A stretch of DNA of 64,000 nucleotides from Prochilodus magdalenae (GCA_024036415.1 JAMWET010000060.1:813297-877296); one strand, 5' to 3'. Positions 49,641 to 63,168 are shown, counted from the stretch's first letter. The notes: generated by a model from the letters alone, not told the origin. A program made the numbers and translations.

Positions 49641-52600
49641 GCGTATATGTTGAACCCTTTAGTTAGGGTTAGTTAAATTAGCATAAATTAGTGTGTTATC
49701 TGTAGAGGATGTGTTCATTTTTTACTGGCATGCAACTGAATGGAAGCCGATCTTTTTCATCTAAAACTAGAAAATGACTGGTCGAAATTTGAAGTGACTT
49801 CTTTTTAATGAACACTGATGTGTTTAGTTTCTGCAAAATGCTAATAAAACATTATTTTTATAGGTTATTATTATTAATATAAAAATCTATATTATTGTAG
49901 GTTTTATCAAATTTAAACAGATCCAACACCAACAAGCAGTTTATTACAACGTGATATGATAATATAGGAAGGATCACTGTCTTCCACTGAACACTGTAAC
50001 CTCAGTCACTAGAAATGTCATTCAGGTCAACAGCCTACAGTATTTGCTTTGCTTTGGAAAGAACAACAGGAAACTGGAGTAAAAAGCAGATGACCTTTGG
50101 AAACAGAGTAGAATGCTTACAATAGACTTGCAGAGGGACATTGGCCACACAGGGCTTGTAAGATACAACAAAACTTCCTTTTATTGGACCACAGAGGGTC
50201 TGTATGTCAGAGGTGACTTGGCAACATACTGAGGTCACCTCAGCCCATTGCCATGGTCGACTTGCCTGTCAGTGTAGTGGACAAAAACCTTCTTACCATC
50301 CCATCACCACAGGTCAAATCAATCAACACGGAGGGTATGAAGTTGCTCTAAACAGGAACCCATTCATCTCACATTTAAGCTTATTGTTACATTTGATTTA
50401 CTTTCTTTAGCAACAGATTGTATCTTGGCTATACTTTCTAACTGTGCCAGTGGTTAAAAGCTTAGCTTCTACAATTTGGACAGATTTTTTTTTGTCTTAT
50501 TAAATTACACACAAGTTTACTTCATGCTTTTGTTAGTGTGATAACTTGGGCTTTTGAGGGTCATACATGCAAAAAGGCAGTGGCACAGTAATACACCAGC
50601 ACCTCATAGTAAAGGGATAACAAGGACCCACATCTGAGTCTGGTTGGGGGGGTTTAAGTTGGGGTACAATCCATCCCCCCCTTTTTGTTTTGACTTTACT
50701 GCCTTTCCTAATGACTTAAATTGTGCCCAATTAAGCTAGGCCCAAACTACAGCATCCAGCATGCAGCCTAGTAAGCGCTCTCCCTGTGCAGTGGCACTGA
50801 GGCATGTGTTCAATTAGCTGGTTATAAAAGACTGTAAGAGAGCGCTTCTCTAAGGAATGTTAATGATTAGAGGGATCCCGCGCCGGGAAACGCTGCTAAC
50901 TGTTTCTGAGTATTGTCGAATGTGAGAGCACCTACATTATTCCTTTTGAAGTCCTACACAGCTCAGGGAGATATGCACATATGAGGGAACTTAAATAAAA
51001 AACACTTTTCTAGGTCAATTCCAAGTGATGGGGCTTTTTTTCTAAACTCACTCTGTTTGTTCTGTGTTGGGTTAAAGCCATGAAGTAAAAAAGTTCATTA
51101 AATGTTAAAATGATCTCAGTACATTAAACCGTAAGATTCAGGTAATCTAACCTCAAATAAACAACTGTGTCTTCAACACGTTTATGTCATTATGTCACTA
51201 TACTGACAGCACAAATCTCCTTTTGACCTAGTTGCGCTGTTGGTAAACTGACCTTTTCGAGTGTATGTGTTTGGACTGACCCCTTGGCCCAAGTGTATGT
51301 GTGTAGACTGCCACATAGTCTTTGTGTAGTTATAGGGTGCCAATATAAAAGGGCTTCCTGTCCTAAACAGCCTGGGGATATGAGTGTGTGTCCACTCCCC
51401 ATTGTTCACAATGAGCTCTGCTCTTTACAGCGAGGTGAGAGGATGTCAAATATTGGATGAAATACGATGTTCCATCTTCTACTCCAGTCGAGTCAAAACC
51501 CCCTTGTAACTCTAGTATGTTATGAATTGTTACTAATATATGTAAATCTACCATATTTCACATTAAGCAAAGCAGTTAAACATTATTAAAAACTATGTAC
51601 TCTATATACTAATGTTATATGGTACTGAGTTTCAGACTGAGGAGCACTTTGTAACATGCAGACATCCAATAAAGATGAATTCCCAGCATAATATCCATAA
51701 TATTGCATATTCCATTATGAAACAGTCAGTCTTAAACCCGACAGGGACTATGTGATTCCAGTCCAGAGTTTTGGGCTCCCACTACAGAATTTAATTAGGG
51801 ATGAAGTAATATGCACTCCCTTCTGTGTCGTCGGCGCACAGGCCAGCCTGATCTGCCATAGTAGATGCAGTAAAAGGGGTTAACCGTGGGGTATTGGACC
51901 TACAGTGCTGTTGTTGACTGACACAGGTTTGTCAGCACCAGTGTGGCTAAGTCAATACCTGATCAACAGACACTCCATCAGTTGACCTCTTCCTACTCTC
52001 CTCAGGCGCAAAGGCCTGTTATTACAGTAGGAAGGTCCTCTTTTATTGGCCTTTATGGCGCTTCCTTTGTTGTGCTTGTGTCTTGATAATGGCCATTGGC
52101 AGGTCATTAAACAGACTTTTATAAGATGGTTAGCACACAACTAGGCACGGTCACAAACAATAGCTGTGAACTGCAATAAACGATAGGACAATGCAGAGGG
52201 CATAACCCTGTCTGACTGCCTCTCTGCAACTCCCTGCAGCAGTGTATACCTGTAAGTGCATGCCAGCCTGACCCTTGTTGAAGCAATGTTGGTAAAATGC
52301 ATTCCTGTACAACGATTCCAGGATATGCAGAACTGTATTTTCTTGGTGTATTTACCTAAACAACCTAAACAACAAGACATGGCTATTGAAAATCTTAGCC
52401 TAGCCGTGGATGGTATTCCATATCTTTCTATTTTCCAAATATATCAGAGTGTAACACTATTTGGGGATTTTGAAGTTCGTATGAATGAAGTTCAGTGAAG
52501 TAATCCTACTAACTTGGCATAGCCTGTGTTGTTTTGTTGCGTCCTTTTCTCTCAAAGTGTAAGGGAACCTTACAGAATGTTTCCACTGGTGTGAAACTGA

Positions 52601-53916
52601 GGACTTTGCTGTCAATAATGCTAGGGGTAAAAATCACCAGTACACATGATCTGAGTCCAGTTTTCAAGCAAGGAGACCTCCCCGGCCAAGATACTGAATG
52701 CACTAGGGGAACTTGATTTATGACCAAAGTAAATGCAATTGTCCATGTGACAATTGGCCTACATTACGTAGTTGAATTTAGGCCACTGTCTAATATAGTC
52801 CACTCTTCTGGGACCCGAGTCTATGCATGCAGGTCCTTAGAGAATGCTTTAAACTGGGTGGCTGAGGAATGTGACTTCAGGAGACAGTTTTGGTCCGAAC
52901 AGTGCCAGAGCATGTTGAATATGGGACCTGGTAGCTGGGACAAGTTAGGTCAAAGCGTCTGTTTTACAGTTCAAAGAGGTTAAAGCCAGGTGTGAGCTGC
53001 TGTTTGGGTCATTCTAAACACGAGTAAGCAAAACGGGAGGCTGTTAGAGAGGGGGAAGAGATTTATGACACAGTGGAGCTAAGGAACAACCAGAGGTCAG
53101 GGATGTGTGACTTGTGTTCTTTTATATTTCACAACTATCTCAGGTCAACCCTGAACTGTGTAACAAGAGCCAACATTCTAACAATAGAGTCCAGCACTGT
53201 TAGCTGGTAGTTAAGGCAAGGGTAAATCACTTTGACAGATTTTAGAATTTTGGCTTATATGTAGCAAATATATAAAAACGAAACTTATCTCACTTTGGGT
53301 TGTGTCAATTGTGGTCAGGCTTCATCAGCCACTGTGGAATTTCTCAGGCGTTTTAGGTGACCACTAGTGTTTGTATAAAGGGAGAAAAGACTGGCTCAAG
53401 ACTTTGCACAGATGACATAATTGGCACAGTGTAAGGAATGAGACAGCTCACTTAGGCTTCTGCTCAAATGGAAAAGCTGCCATCGAGAGATATAACATGA
53501 CAGGAGATTCTGCTGAGAGGACAAGCTGTGGATTAGTAACACAGAACTGTTCCCTCCCTCATACTGACAGAAGTTTGGAAAACTCCTGGCCAGTTCCACA
53601 GTTTGTACCCAACAAGAGCTGTTTAAGTAGTGCAGAGATGTACTCCACAACTAGGGTTCCAATGATTAGTCAAGTGGATCAGCGTATTGTTAGATCATTG
53701 TCTTGATTTTCTATAATGTGCAAATGATGTATATGACATGACTGCACTGTATGGCGTATTTGGTCAATAAAACTTCAGTAGTTTTATTAAACCTTCAAAA
53801 TAGAAACTGCTTGTCTGAATGATGGCAGTACTGGGACAGTGGAAAACGCATTGCAAAAATGGACATTTCGGCAAGTAAATCATCTTACTTCTAGTGAATA
53901 GTTCTCTAATATATTC

Positions 53917-54306
53917 CACTACAAAAAATTATATCTTGGCTATAGTACAATTGTCTTATATCTAGCTGATCATATCTTAAAATTCTTATTTTGACATTGC
54001 TGTAAGCTCATTTTAAGATTTTTAAGCTTTTTTTAAAAATGATTTTAGTAAGCAAAATACACTATATTGCCAATGTTTCAAGCAAATTTACTAAAATAAG
54101 CAACATTATTACAAAAGTCATTTTAAAAACCATTTACTACAGCATTTACTACATTTACATGTTTGACAATAAGTTAATCTTAAAATAAGTATAATGAGAA
54201 TTAATTAAGCTATATATATATATAATAATAATAATAATATAATATAAAGTTATATTAGTTTGATATAAGATAACAGTATTTCCCAAGATACCATTTTTTT
54301 GCAGTG
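53917..54306. mobile_element. AT-rich MITE with CACTGCAAAAA-type ends
   Basis: The left end CACTACAAAAAATTATATCT and the right end, reverse complement CACTGCAAAAAAATGGTATC, are inverted repeats over about 24 bp including TATCTTGG. The interior is very AT-rich with a TA/TAA microsatellite (54208-54246). This type is common in fish and often assigned to hAT, but I see no matching 8-bp target duplication. Confidence 0.6.
54208..54246. repeat. (TA)n/(TAA)n microsatellite
   Basis: TA run followed by ATA/TAA units, inside the AT-rich MITE at 53917-54306. Confidence 0.9.
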
Positions 54307-57300
54307 TTTAAAATATTTTTAAATCATTCAATTTATTTATAAATGTTTTACTTGTTCTAAATTCCCTAAGAATTTTGTTTTGTTCTATAGGCAGATCATT
54401 TAGCTTGTTTCGAGCATTTCTTTTAGGACACATCTCCCAACAGAATGAGAAAATTTCTCAAGATAGAATGGTAAAAAATATCTAGGGATAAATGAAATCT
54501 TCAGACGTTCTTACACCAACTTAAATGAAGCATATCGGGTGTTTTGTCTAGATTTAAGATCATTACACTGTGATGCTGTAATTCATGGCTATGCCATTGA
54601 TAGATATTAGAAAGTTAGTAGATTAGAGCCCTGCCTAAAAGTGGACTTAAGATTTTAGTGAACTTCAGGTTTGCAGGTTTCCAGTTGTCACCAAGGACAC
54701 GTTTCTCAACACGACTCTAGATCACTGCTCATTTGCCTAATCAAAACGCATTCAAATCAGTACAGAAATCTGTCAGAGCATGACAATGGTTTCCCTTGTC
54801 CATCTAAGGCAGAGACAACTCAGCATTTTGAGCGCACCACCTCAAGACACATGAATTCCTTCACAGCAGGATGTGGAGTTGTTTATCTCTCAAAGACTTG
54901 CTAATGCAAGGGAGTGTGAATTCTTTCTTCCTCTCACTGTGAACACAAAGGCCTGTAGTTCGGGCTCAGTCCTGCTGGGATTGAGCCTCTGTGCCCTTGA
55001 CTGCAACAATGGCTTTGTCCCCAAAAACCTGCATGACCACAATCCACATTATTCCAACCGAACCCAAGACCACCAATCACCTATACTTCTGAAAAACAGA
55101 GGTTATAGTTAGAGGTTACTTCATTATTAATCTGCTGTACATCTTCACAGAGATCAACATCAAAATAAAGACTGATGATTGAGTGAAACATCTAAAACTG
55201 CACCACAGTTAAATTAGCCAGGCTGTAGAATCGGACACCGCTTGAAGACTTTAGAGGGGCTTCTGTTTCATGAGCCTCCATCTCTCAGTTTGCAGTGAAA
55301 CGGCCAGGGTTACCTATAAAGACCACCCTGGGAAGGGAATTTGTTTTCATAACTTCCTCCATCATCCATCGTTTAGGAAACAAGCAGCCTGGACCCTCTA
55401 AAGTGAGGCCAAACTTTAAGCTTTGTTTATTGAAACAACACGGAGGCCTTCACCTTTTGCACATTCTTCAGGAAATTATAGAGATGATGAGGTCAACTGT
55501 CACTTTAGATAGACCATTGGGGTTCTTTGAGGTCAAGAAATTGGCCACTACATAAACCTTTTCCATTGTTCTAATTTTGAGAGGTTACTTAACAATATAG
55601 CATGGTATTATAAAATCAATTTGTGTTAGAAAGCCTATTAAATCCCCCAGAAGGGATTTGTTTCGGAGCTTAATTCAGCCTTTCCCAGTTTTGTGTTACA
55701 GCTGAAATGGAAATAAATAGATTACTCACTACTAGTAATGAAACTTCCCTGTGGAAGTGGTTGATTTGGATAGGAACTGCTCTGTTGATTCATATGGTAA
55801 GTAGTCCCCCAGGTTTCATGTAGAGCCTTTCTTTAGCCATAGTGGCATGGACCTGTTGACATCATTGTTGACTGGGAAGTGAAAGACTGACTTTAGCCTG
55901 GACCTATTCAGGCCTGTGAGGGAGGGAAACTGTCTGAAACCACCCAAGGCTGGTTTTAGTACATTTAATGCATGAGGTTACACTACTAACCCTAGGGCTG
56001 TTTTCAGAAAGACTTAAATGGGGTTTCTTCTAGTATGCGACCATACTCTTAAGTGATTACGGCAACACTAGTGAGGCTTGAACTTGACAAGTGCTTTGCT
56101 TGTTTAATTTGGACAAGTGGAGGTGGAGCTTGGTAATAATTACTACTATCAAGGATGGCAGGGATTCAGGTTTGTTTCCTAAGCATAATTCTTTTGTGAT
56201 TGTAGTTGAGAGTCCAGAATACAGAGTTGTCCATGCCTGCTGAGGGACCCGATGCAGAATGGCCATGCTACACAATACATAATTATAACATAGCCATACT
56301 AATATTGCCCGAGATTGCAATATGCAAATGAGCTCTTTAACCAATCACAATGTTTTTACTGTGTACTTGACAAGTTCCAGATGAGTGTTTTTGTGCTTTA
56401 GTGATATCAAGATATTAAATGATAAGATACATAATAATTTTAGTCAAATCTTTAACCATGTCACACTGAGAGGTTAATTCATTCACCAATGCATTTTAAT
56501 ATATTGAAAGCAGCGCAACAATTTTATTATAACATAATCACCAACACTATATTTGCCCCCTAGAAGCCAAGCAGGAGTTGTGTACTGGTTCTGGCCTCTC
56601 CCGTATTAGTAGTGGTGGAGGTGTGCATCAGAAATAAGATGGAAATGTGTGATTAGATTACTAACACTGTTTTGAAAACTGGATAAACCTAGTTCTGTCT
56701 CTTCTTTCATTTAGCTATGTAACAAAAAGGCTCCAAAAAGTCTAGGCTCCAACTCCAAGTTCACTTGTACACATGCCTAGACTGATTTGTAAAGAGGACT
56801 TCAGAAGAGGAAGCTTTTACTATAGATGTACCTGAACATATTGGCTAGCTGGCTATTTGGAACGGAAAAAAACCCAGTGTTTGAAGTGCAGTATATGGGG
56901 GTAGAGGGGGAGTTAAAGCTGAATGGCTGAGGCTGAGTGGGGAGTGGCTCCTAGCCAGAGCTCCACGGGAGTGGACTAAGTGCAGGAACCATCTGGTTGG
57001 ACTGCTCTTCTCTTGTCCGCTCACATCTCACATGCTCAGCTGTATGCTTGATATGGATGCCGGTCAGACCGACGTTCTTGGAGGTAAATGCAGTAGGAGG
57101 CTGGAGGATCTATTCTGCTGGATTTAGAGATGACAAGCCTGGAAAATGCTACCCTTTAGGACATACAACCCAGGGACCCGTTTACAATAAGACAGAGAAG
57201 CAGCTTTTGAAGAACCCCTTACTTCAGGAAGTTCTGGGTGGAGAGGTAAGGTCTCATTCAGAAAAGTTCACAACAGCGATTTAGGAAGACACTTACATTT

Positions 57301-59940
57301 TGGTGGAGAAGTTCTGCTTTCTAAAGTTAGAATCTTTTTTTGTACTAGCTAATTACAAAGGCTGGCCTGTATTTAAGTGCAAGTGTGAGGTAGAGGCATA
57401 AGTCTATGGGCAGCAGAAACATGGGGTGTGAGAGTGGTAGGGAGGTGTGTGAGTGACCACTGAGAAACTGTGGTCAAATACCAAAGAGTGCTAGTCAGCT
57501 GCCTGAGGAAGGCTGGTCTGAGTACAGGTGGTCCTTTTCTAAGGACAGGGCTTTCAACCATTTGGCCATGAAATAACATACTGGCTCTGTTCTTACAAAC
57601 GAGCCAACTTTTTGGAAATGTGTCAGCAGTCCTGTCCCGTAAGGCTTCTAGGATTTTGGAATTGTCATGGAAGGAGAAATGTAGCCAAACATAAAATGAT
57701 TTAACTCATTTAAACATGTTTTTATTTATATCCATGAATATAATGTTGATGGCTTGTGCAAAAATTCATGCAATCTTTTTCCTTTCTGTGCGAGAGTGCC
57801 TTTTGGGAAGCATTGATCTATATATGTTGGATTCACTTTTTAAACTTGACTATTCTAGTATAGAGCAACTCTTGTTTGTGGAGACCAACACCTTTTAGGA
57901 GCTTGGCTTAGAAGGTTTAGATATCAGAGCCCATCAGTGTTGTGGACTGTATCCTGGACTGTAGAATCCTGACACGTCAATGGAATTTTTTACCCCTTAG
58001 AAGTCATCTAATGTAAAGTTGTGGATGGAATTCCATGGACCATTGTTGACCTTCTCTGGCCAAACAGCCTCTGTAATTACCATGTGAAATATATATCTGA
58101 TAACCAACTCAATTAACTGGTGCTAATCCTGTGAACTCAAAAGTTTTGGTGTCTCTTTCCCTAAGCAAGGCTATTAGTGAGTCAGGAAGGAGCAATTTGT
58201 TGGGGACTGACCTCATCTCCTAAGGGTGCAATTAGCAATTACTGCATCACTACTGCCATATTTCCTCTTAATGCCATAAACATTTATTTAGCTAATGTCT
58301 GAAGAAGAAATCAGATACCAGCAGGACCATCAACAAAGATACCTCATTTTCGGAACTGTCACTATTAGTCATTCCTTTACTGTGGAAAAAAACTCCATTA
58401 CTGTATAAGTGTGTGGTATTACCCCCTCTCCACCCATCCTCAGTTGCCCTGGACCCCCTGTGCTCCACCTCCAGTTCTGGCTGAGGGCGATTCAAGCTCT
58501 CTGTGGGTGGATCTAAAAGATATGCATCTTGGCCTCCCAAACCCATGTTAACAAGGGTTTCTACAAAAGAGGGGGATGTTAAACACTTACTGCTGGAGGT
58601 CCTCTATAGCTGGAAGGGGACCACATGCTCACACACATGAACTAACAAGTTTCAGCTGCCATCCAGGGGTTTACAAAATACATGACCATTTCAGGACCAT
58701 AAATTAACTTCTTATTTGCCTCTTTGGGACACTAGAAGTGTATGTACTGCACTAGACTGCTAACAGGTTGAGGAAATTGCACTGGTGATAAATAAGATGA
58801 GAATTAGCATATGTAAAGCCAAGTTTCAGCTGAATGGGTGTTGCTATACTGGTGTTTTGTGAAGGTAACTTTCTTTAGAAAGTACAATGCTGAGGGAAAC
58901 TGCTCATTTCATTCAAAGAAAAAACATGAGAATGACTTTTGATCGTAACGAATATGAAAGATCTTTGTCCTGCCATTGTGTAAAACCTAAGAGAGGTTGC
59001 TTTAGAAAGTACAATGTCATGCATACAGCAAGAAGCTCTATTGTTTATTGAACAGGGAGACCAAGGTCAGGTTACTTGAGTTTTAGACCGGGGGAATGGG
59101 TGATGGGTATCTCAAATGAGATAACAGACCTTGTCTTGCAGGCTAACAAATCAAAGACGAGATAAATATCTCAAAATGTAGATCTTAGATTAGCGCCACT
59201 TAAAGACCTCAAATCTGGTCACCTATCCAGTCCTCAGTTCTAGCAGCTACTGTTAAGTGCCTACATCTGTCTCAGTCAACATTTTTATTGTGTGTGATGA
59301 ATTCCAACAGCCTTGTGCAGGACATGGCTGTTGTTGGAATGAGGAATGGCCTAGGCTTGAGCCCTGAGTGCCTGGTTTATGAATAGCCAATAGTTGTTGA
59401 GTGAGGGTGGCAGTTAGTCATTCCAGAGACTGGGGTGATTCAAGATGCAATGGCAGAGGATGAAATACAAAGAACAGTTCATACACCCAACACCTTAACC
59501 TGTATGTGAAAGGGAGTGAAACGCACACACTCTGAACCGTCATGAATATGCAGAATGTTGGTTCAAACTATCACGCCTGGACACTTCAAAGGGTGCAATT
59601 AAGTGCGCCTGGTTTTCTCAGCTGTCCATTTAACCACAGCAGGGAGTGAAGGAGGGGATGGGGGAGGCCAGTCAGTGACCAGGATGAATTGTCCCACAGT
59701 CAGAGTCTGTATCAGCTGAAAGATTACTACAGGATTTTTTTTGTTATTTGGTTTTTACGACCCACAGACACTTTTCTGGCTGCTGCAGAGCTGTAAGAAC
59801 AGTAGGTTTAATTAAATCTGCAGTATAATCTTAAAAATTAAAATTCCTAAATAGCCCTAGGCTTATACATAAAGTTCCTGAAAGTACCTTTATCCTTTAT
59901 GTGGAGGTATTTTCAAAGTTAAAAAAAAAAATCTAATTTA

Positions 59941-60022
59941 AATAATGCATGGTTCCAAAAATGCTCCTCATGTGGCACCACTGGAAAGAACCCCGTTTGT
60001 GGCCCCTTTATTTTTAAGAGTG
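59941..60022. repeat. AGAAC/GTTCT-rich short repeat, copy 2
   Basis: It contains GGTTCCAAAAATGCTCC, GGCACCACTGGAAAGAACC and the end GGCCCCTTTATTTTTAAGAG, like the repeat at 12585-12752. It lies within the putative prickle1 intron 1. Confidence 0.5.
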
Positions 60023-60820
60023 GGCAGGACAAATATCAGAACCAGTACCATACAATTAATAGATTGTGTTGTGTTTGCCAGTGGTTTTGAGCCTAGTCTA
60101 GTGGGCACTGTCGGCTTCTAACTTTGTGTGGGTAGTTCAGGTTAGTTATCTTTTAAAAGCTGGGCCCATGCCAAGGCTGTAGAACACTCAAAACTGAACA
60201 TTACACATGACCATTGATGTTCTGAATGTTATGAACATTGATATTTGCAATTGTAATTGTAAACATACAGCTGTGTGTATCACCGAAACTTGGGTTCTAG
60301 TTTTGATGTTTAGCTACCACTCCAGCTTTCCTTAGTTTCTTAGTTTCCTCAGGTTACATTTCCATACATCTACTACTGTACATCACAATCATTCCTTCCT
60401 TTTTATTCAAGCTATGTACTCAGATTACCAGTTTATACAAATGAGGACCTTGCTGATTTGGGACATTCTGGTGAACTTTCACTGTGATGACTAATTGGAA
60501 AAATGCATTAAAAGTCAATTATCTGCAAAGTAGCAAATATGTGCCTGCTATAACAGGGTGGTACTTGGAAGCTACATCTAACCACATCAGGGAGGAGCTC
60601 CAAAATGATGCACAGTCACAATAGCAGCAACAATAAAACTGTCATAATTTTATAGGCAAGATCTATTTTACAGACCTTCGTTTCCTCACTGAGGCGAGGC
60701 GAGGCACGGCACCATGGCTCCATTCAACTGCAAAGGAGAACTTCCAGCGTCTGACTGTTCTCAGTCTCGTAGGATGTGGTTTCATGACTAACAAATCACT
60801 CTTTTTTGTTTTTTTTCTAG

Positions 60821-61003
60821 GAAGTCAGTCTGATGAACCTAGAGAATCCTGCTGGTTTCCACAGGAGCAGGAGGCAGCCGGACATGGAGCAGAAGGTCAG
60901 CAAGCTTACTTTTGGCTTTCAGAGAAGCTCTACCTCAGATGACGACTCTGGCTGTGCCTTGGAGGAATATGCTTGGGTCCCACCTGGACTAAGACCTGAG
61001 CAG
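60821..61003 (+). CDS. prickle1: prickle1 coding exon 1 (start-codon exon)
   Basis: Seen: a pyrimidine-rich acceptor ending TTTTTTCTAG at 60820, an open frame from ATG 60833, and a CAG^GTGAGG donor at 61003/61004. The coding part is 171 nt (57 codons) and ends in phase 0. Residues about 24-57 contain [20 protein letters not shown] and then PPGLRPEQ, the invariant N-terminal block just before the PET domain of Prickle proteins. Known: Prickle is a cytoplasmic or membrane-associated PET/LIM core planar-cell-polarity protein that works with Vangl and antagonises Dishevelled/Frizzled; it drives convergent extension and facial motor neuron migration in fish. RPEQ followed by VQLYF and [12 protein letters not shown] in the next exon fits PRICKLE1 better than PRICKLE2. 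Start choice is open: ATG 60833 has a weak context (C at -3), whereas in-frame ATG 60884 has a strong one (gacATGG) and matches the usual Prickle1 start just before the EQKVSKL segment. The 17-residue extension may be isoform-specific. The 1a/1b paralogue is not decided. Confidence 0.93.
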
Positions 61004-62700
61004 GTGAGGTTATTCTTCAGCATGCTGAGTTCCAAACACTTTTGGCAAGAATGTAATATGGGTAAAATAGCCAAAGCAAATAGGCAAGTATAAAAATATG
61101 TTTAAAAAATACCACATCGTGAGCACAGCATGAGGACTGTGCTTGGAGAGGTGTCAGTAAATTCTTCCAAGTCTTTTGTGTCCAATTTAAACAAAGTGTG
61201 CTAGAGATATGGAATAAGAACAGAAAGCGGTGAATGCTGTTAGCACTCCTGCAGCAAACAAGCCCATAAGTAGGTCAATCATCCCATCAGGAGAGCAAGC
61301 GTGATCTATTTCTATTTCATTATAATTAGATGAGCCAACTCATTTGCTAGAGGAGCTAAGCGTTTTGTAGGCACCACCCCAAAGGCACTTGGAAACAGGA
61401 TATGTTCTTTTTTTTTATTTACAAACTCTTTCACGGAAAGTCTGCAAGTCATTACTGCAAGCTGGCAGACAAAGGCCTGAAACGATCCATGCCAGCTAAA
61501 AGAACAGAACGAGGAACATTTGAGGCATTGGGTGCTTTTCTGCAATCCTGTCTGTAAAACCAGGCCTCTTGCGTCTAAAGGCACTGCAGGGTGGCGCTTT
61601 TCCAAGTCAGCAGGGAAAGCCCTAACACTTTTTAGGAGCTGTCTAATCCTCCAGCTGGTCGAAGAAGCACATATGACTGCAATCAGGGGTGAGGGGCGAG
61701 AAAGAGGGTCTGAAGCCATAGGAGACTTCTAAAATCCAAACACGGCTTTTGTGTTAAAAGCAAAGAGCAACTGTAATGTCTTTACAGCTGCCATTCTGTA
61801 AATGACCCCGAACATTATAGGTGATCATTGCAGGGAGGTACACAGACACTCCAGAACAGGAGCCTGAGGGAGAGGAGTGGGCGGTAATATATATTAGCAT
61901 AAAATGAACATGATTTATGATGCTCCTCATTGTCAGGTTTAAATGGCAGACCAGTAGACAGAGTGAATAACAGCAGGATGCAGCTTAAGCAGGAGGGAGA
62001 CAAGCCCCAAGTCCCACTCTTTATCTGGTGAATGTTACAAACCAGTGCCTCATAAACCGCTCCCCTTTACAGAGGTCATCAACAAGTGGGGACATTTAGA
62101 GCAACCCTGAAGGAAAGCTTCTTTGCAATGCACAGGAAGACAAAACACTGTGTAGACATGTAATGGCTGGTCAGAAGTAGTAATCAAGTTATCAAGACAA
62201 AGTTACAGGGTCTAACTATCACAGGCATTAATCATAGTGGCACTGTAGAAGCTACCTGGTTCGGTGGAGATTACAGTTGGCCTTCAAGTGTTGAATGATT
62301 ATCTGTTGACAGGCGTAATGTTATCCAGCGATGTGTAGAACAGTCATGGTATGATTATCTTTTTACTTTTAATGCCATTGAGTAATATTAAACATAAAAA
62401 AATAAGACTAAGAATCTACTAGTTCAAACTAAGCTGAGCTGAAATCATGTTTGACGGTTGAAATTAGCATAAACTGCTTTTGTAATTCATAGAACAGCCC
62501 AATTTGGAGGGCAGGTATAAACTCAGACAGAGCTCAGATCAGTAATCAGCATGTTCTCAGGCACGTATCTAGTAACAAGTCTTCAAAAAATGGCTTGGCG
62601 ATATAACTGGTTTCACAAGGGTGTAATTTGTTCATATTAGTGTGGATTGGCAGGTTAACAGAAGAGTATCAAACCTAATCTGTCCCATTCTGTGCTGTAG
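61004..62700 (+). other. prickle1 intron between the two coding exons
   Basis: A phase-0 GT-AG intron of 1,697 bp. I see no recognisable repeat or second gene inside it. Open frames here (for example 61312-61719 on the minus strand) show no family motif and are treated as chance. Confidence 0.85.
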
Positions 62701-62814
62701 GTTCAGCTGTATTTCTCCTGCCTGCCAGAGGATAAGGTTCCCTATGTTAACAGCCCAGGCGAGAAACACCGCATCAAACAGCTCCTGTATCAACTGCCTC
62801 CGCATGATAATGAG
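62701..62814 (+). CDS. prickle1: prickle1 coding exon 2 (PET-domain start)
   Basis: Seen: acceptor TGTGCTGTAG at 62700, 114 nt open in phase 0 (38 codons), and donor GAG^GTAAGC at 62814/62815. It continues directly from PEQ of the previous exon to give [17 protein letters not shown], then [21 protein letters not shown]. Known: this is the beginning of the PET domain (Prickle, Espinas, Testin), which precedes three LIM domains and ends in a prenylated CaaX box in the full protein. All of those later parts lie outside this window. The residues [10 protein letters not shown] favour Prickle1. No frameshift or stop is seen, so the gene appears intact as far as it is visible. A MITE copy lies about 85 bp beyond the donor. 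Confidence 0.94.
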
Positions 62815-62898
62815 GTAAGCTCAATGAAAGCACTCACATATTTCACTTGAGTAGCATCTCGGAAGGAGGGGGAAAATCCTGCTCACCTCAAACATGCA

Positions 62899-63168
62899 TA
62901 TATATCGCTGCTGTCCAAAGAAAAACATGTATCTCCATTTTTGATGATTTTTACTTTTATGTCTCATTTGATCACATGAGCTTGCTGTTTTACACTGTCG
63001 TGGAAATTTTTATGAAGAATTGACTACAGAAAGGGCGCAAAAACTGCTTTGAAATACGTCTGGTTCCATTGACTTTCCATTCAAATTTTAAATGAGGTTT
63101 TTGGCTCTCCTGTACGTTGCCATTTGGGAGATACCTGTTTTTCTTTTGGATAACAAGCGTGATATACT
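62899..63168. mobile_element. MITE family 1, copy D, inside prickle1 intron
   Basis: The left end TATATATCGCTGCTGTCC is followed by AACATGTATCTCCATTTTTG, identical to copy B. The internal GTCTGGTTCCATTGACTTTCC is shared with A and B. The right end is GGAGATACCTGTTTTTCTTT and then GTGATATA. It begins 85 bp downstream of the exon donor at 62814. Confidence 0.75.

Noticed and set aside
56997..57284. Possible alternative first coding exon (95-codon frame near a GGAGAG^GTAAGG sequence)
   Set aside because: No homology recognised and no acceptor or CpG promoter signature. The donor-like site alone is not enough.
60714..60791. ATG in near-perfect context (CACCATGG) just upstream of the prickle1 coding exon
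   Set aside because: It lies in the intron before a good acceptor, runs only 25 codons to a stop, and has no plausible donor joining it to the exon.
61312..61719. 135-codon minus-strand frame in the prickle1 intron
   Set aside because: No family motif, antisense in an intron, length within chance expectation for 64 kb.
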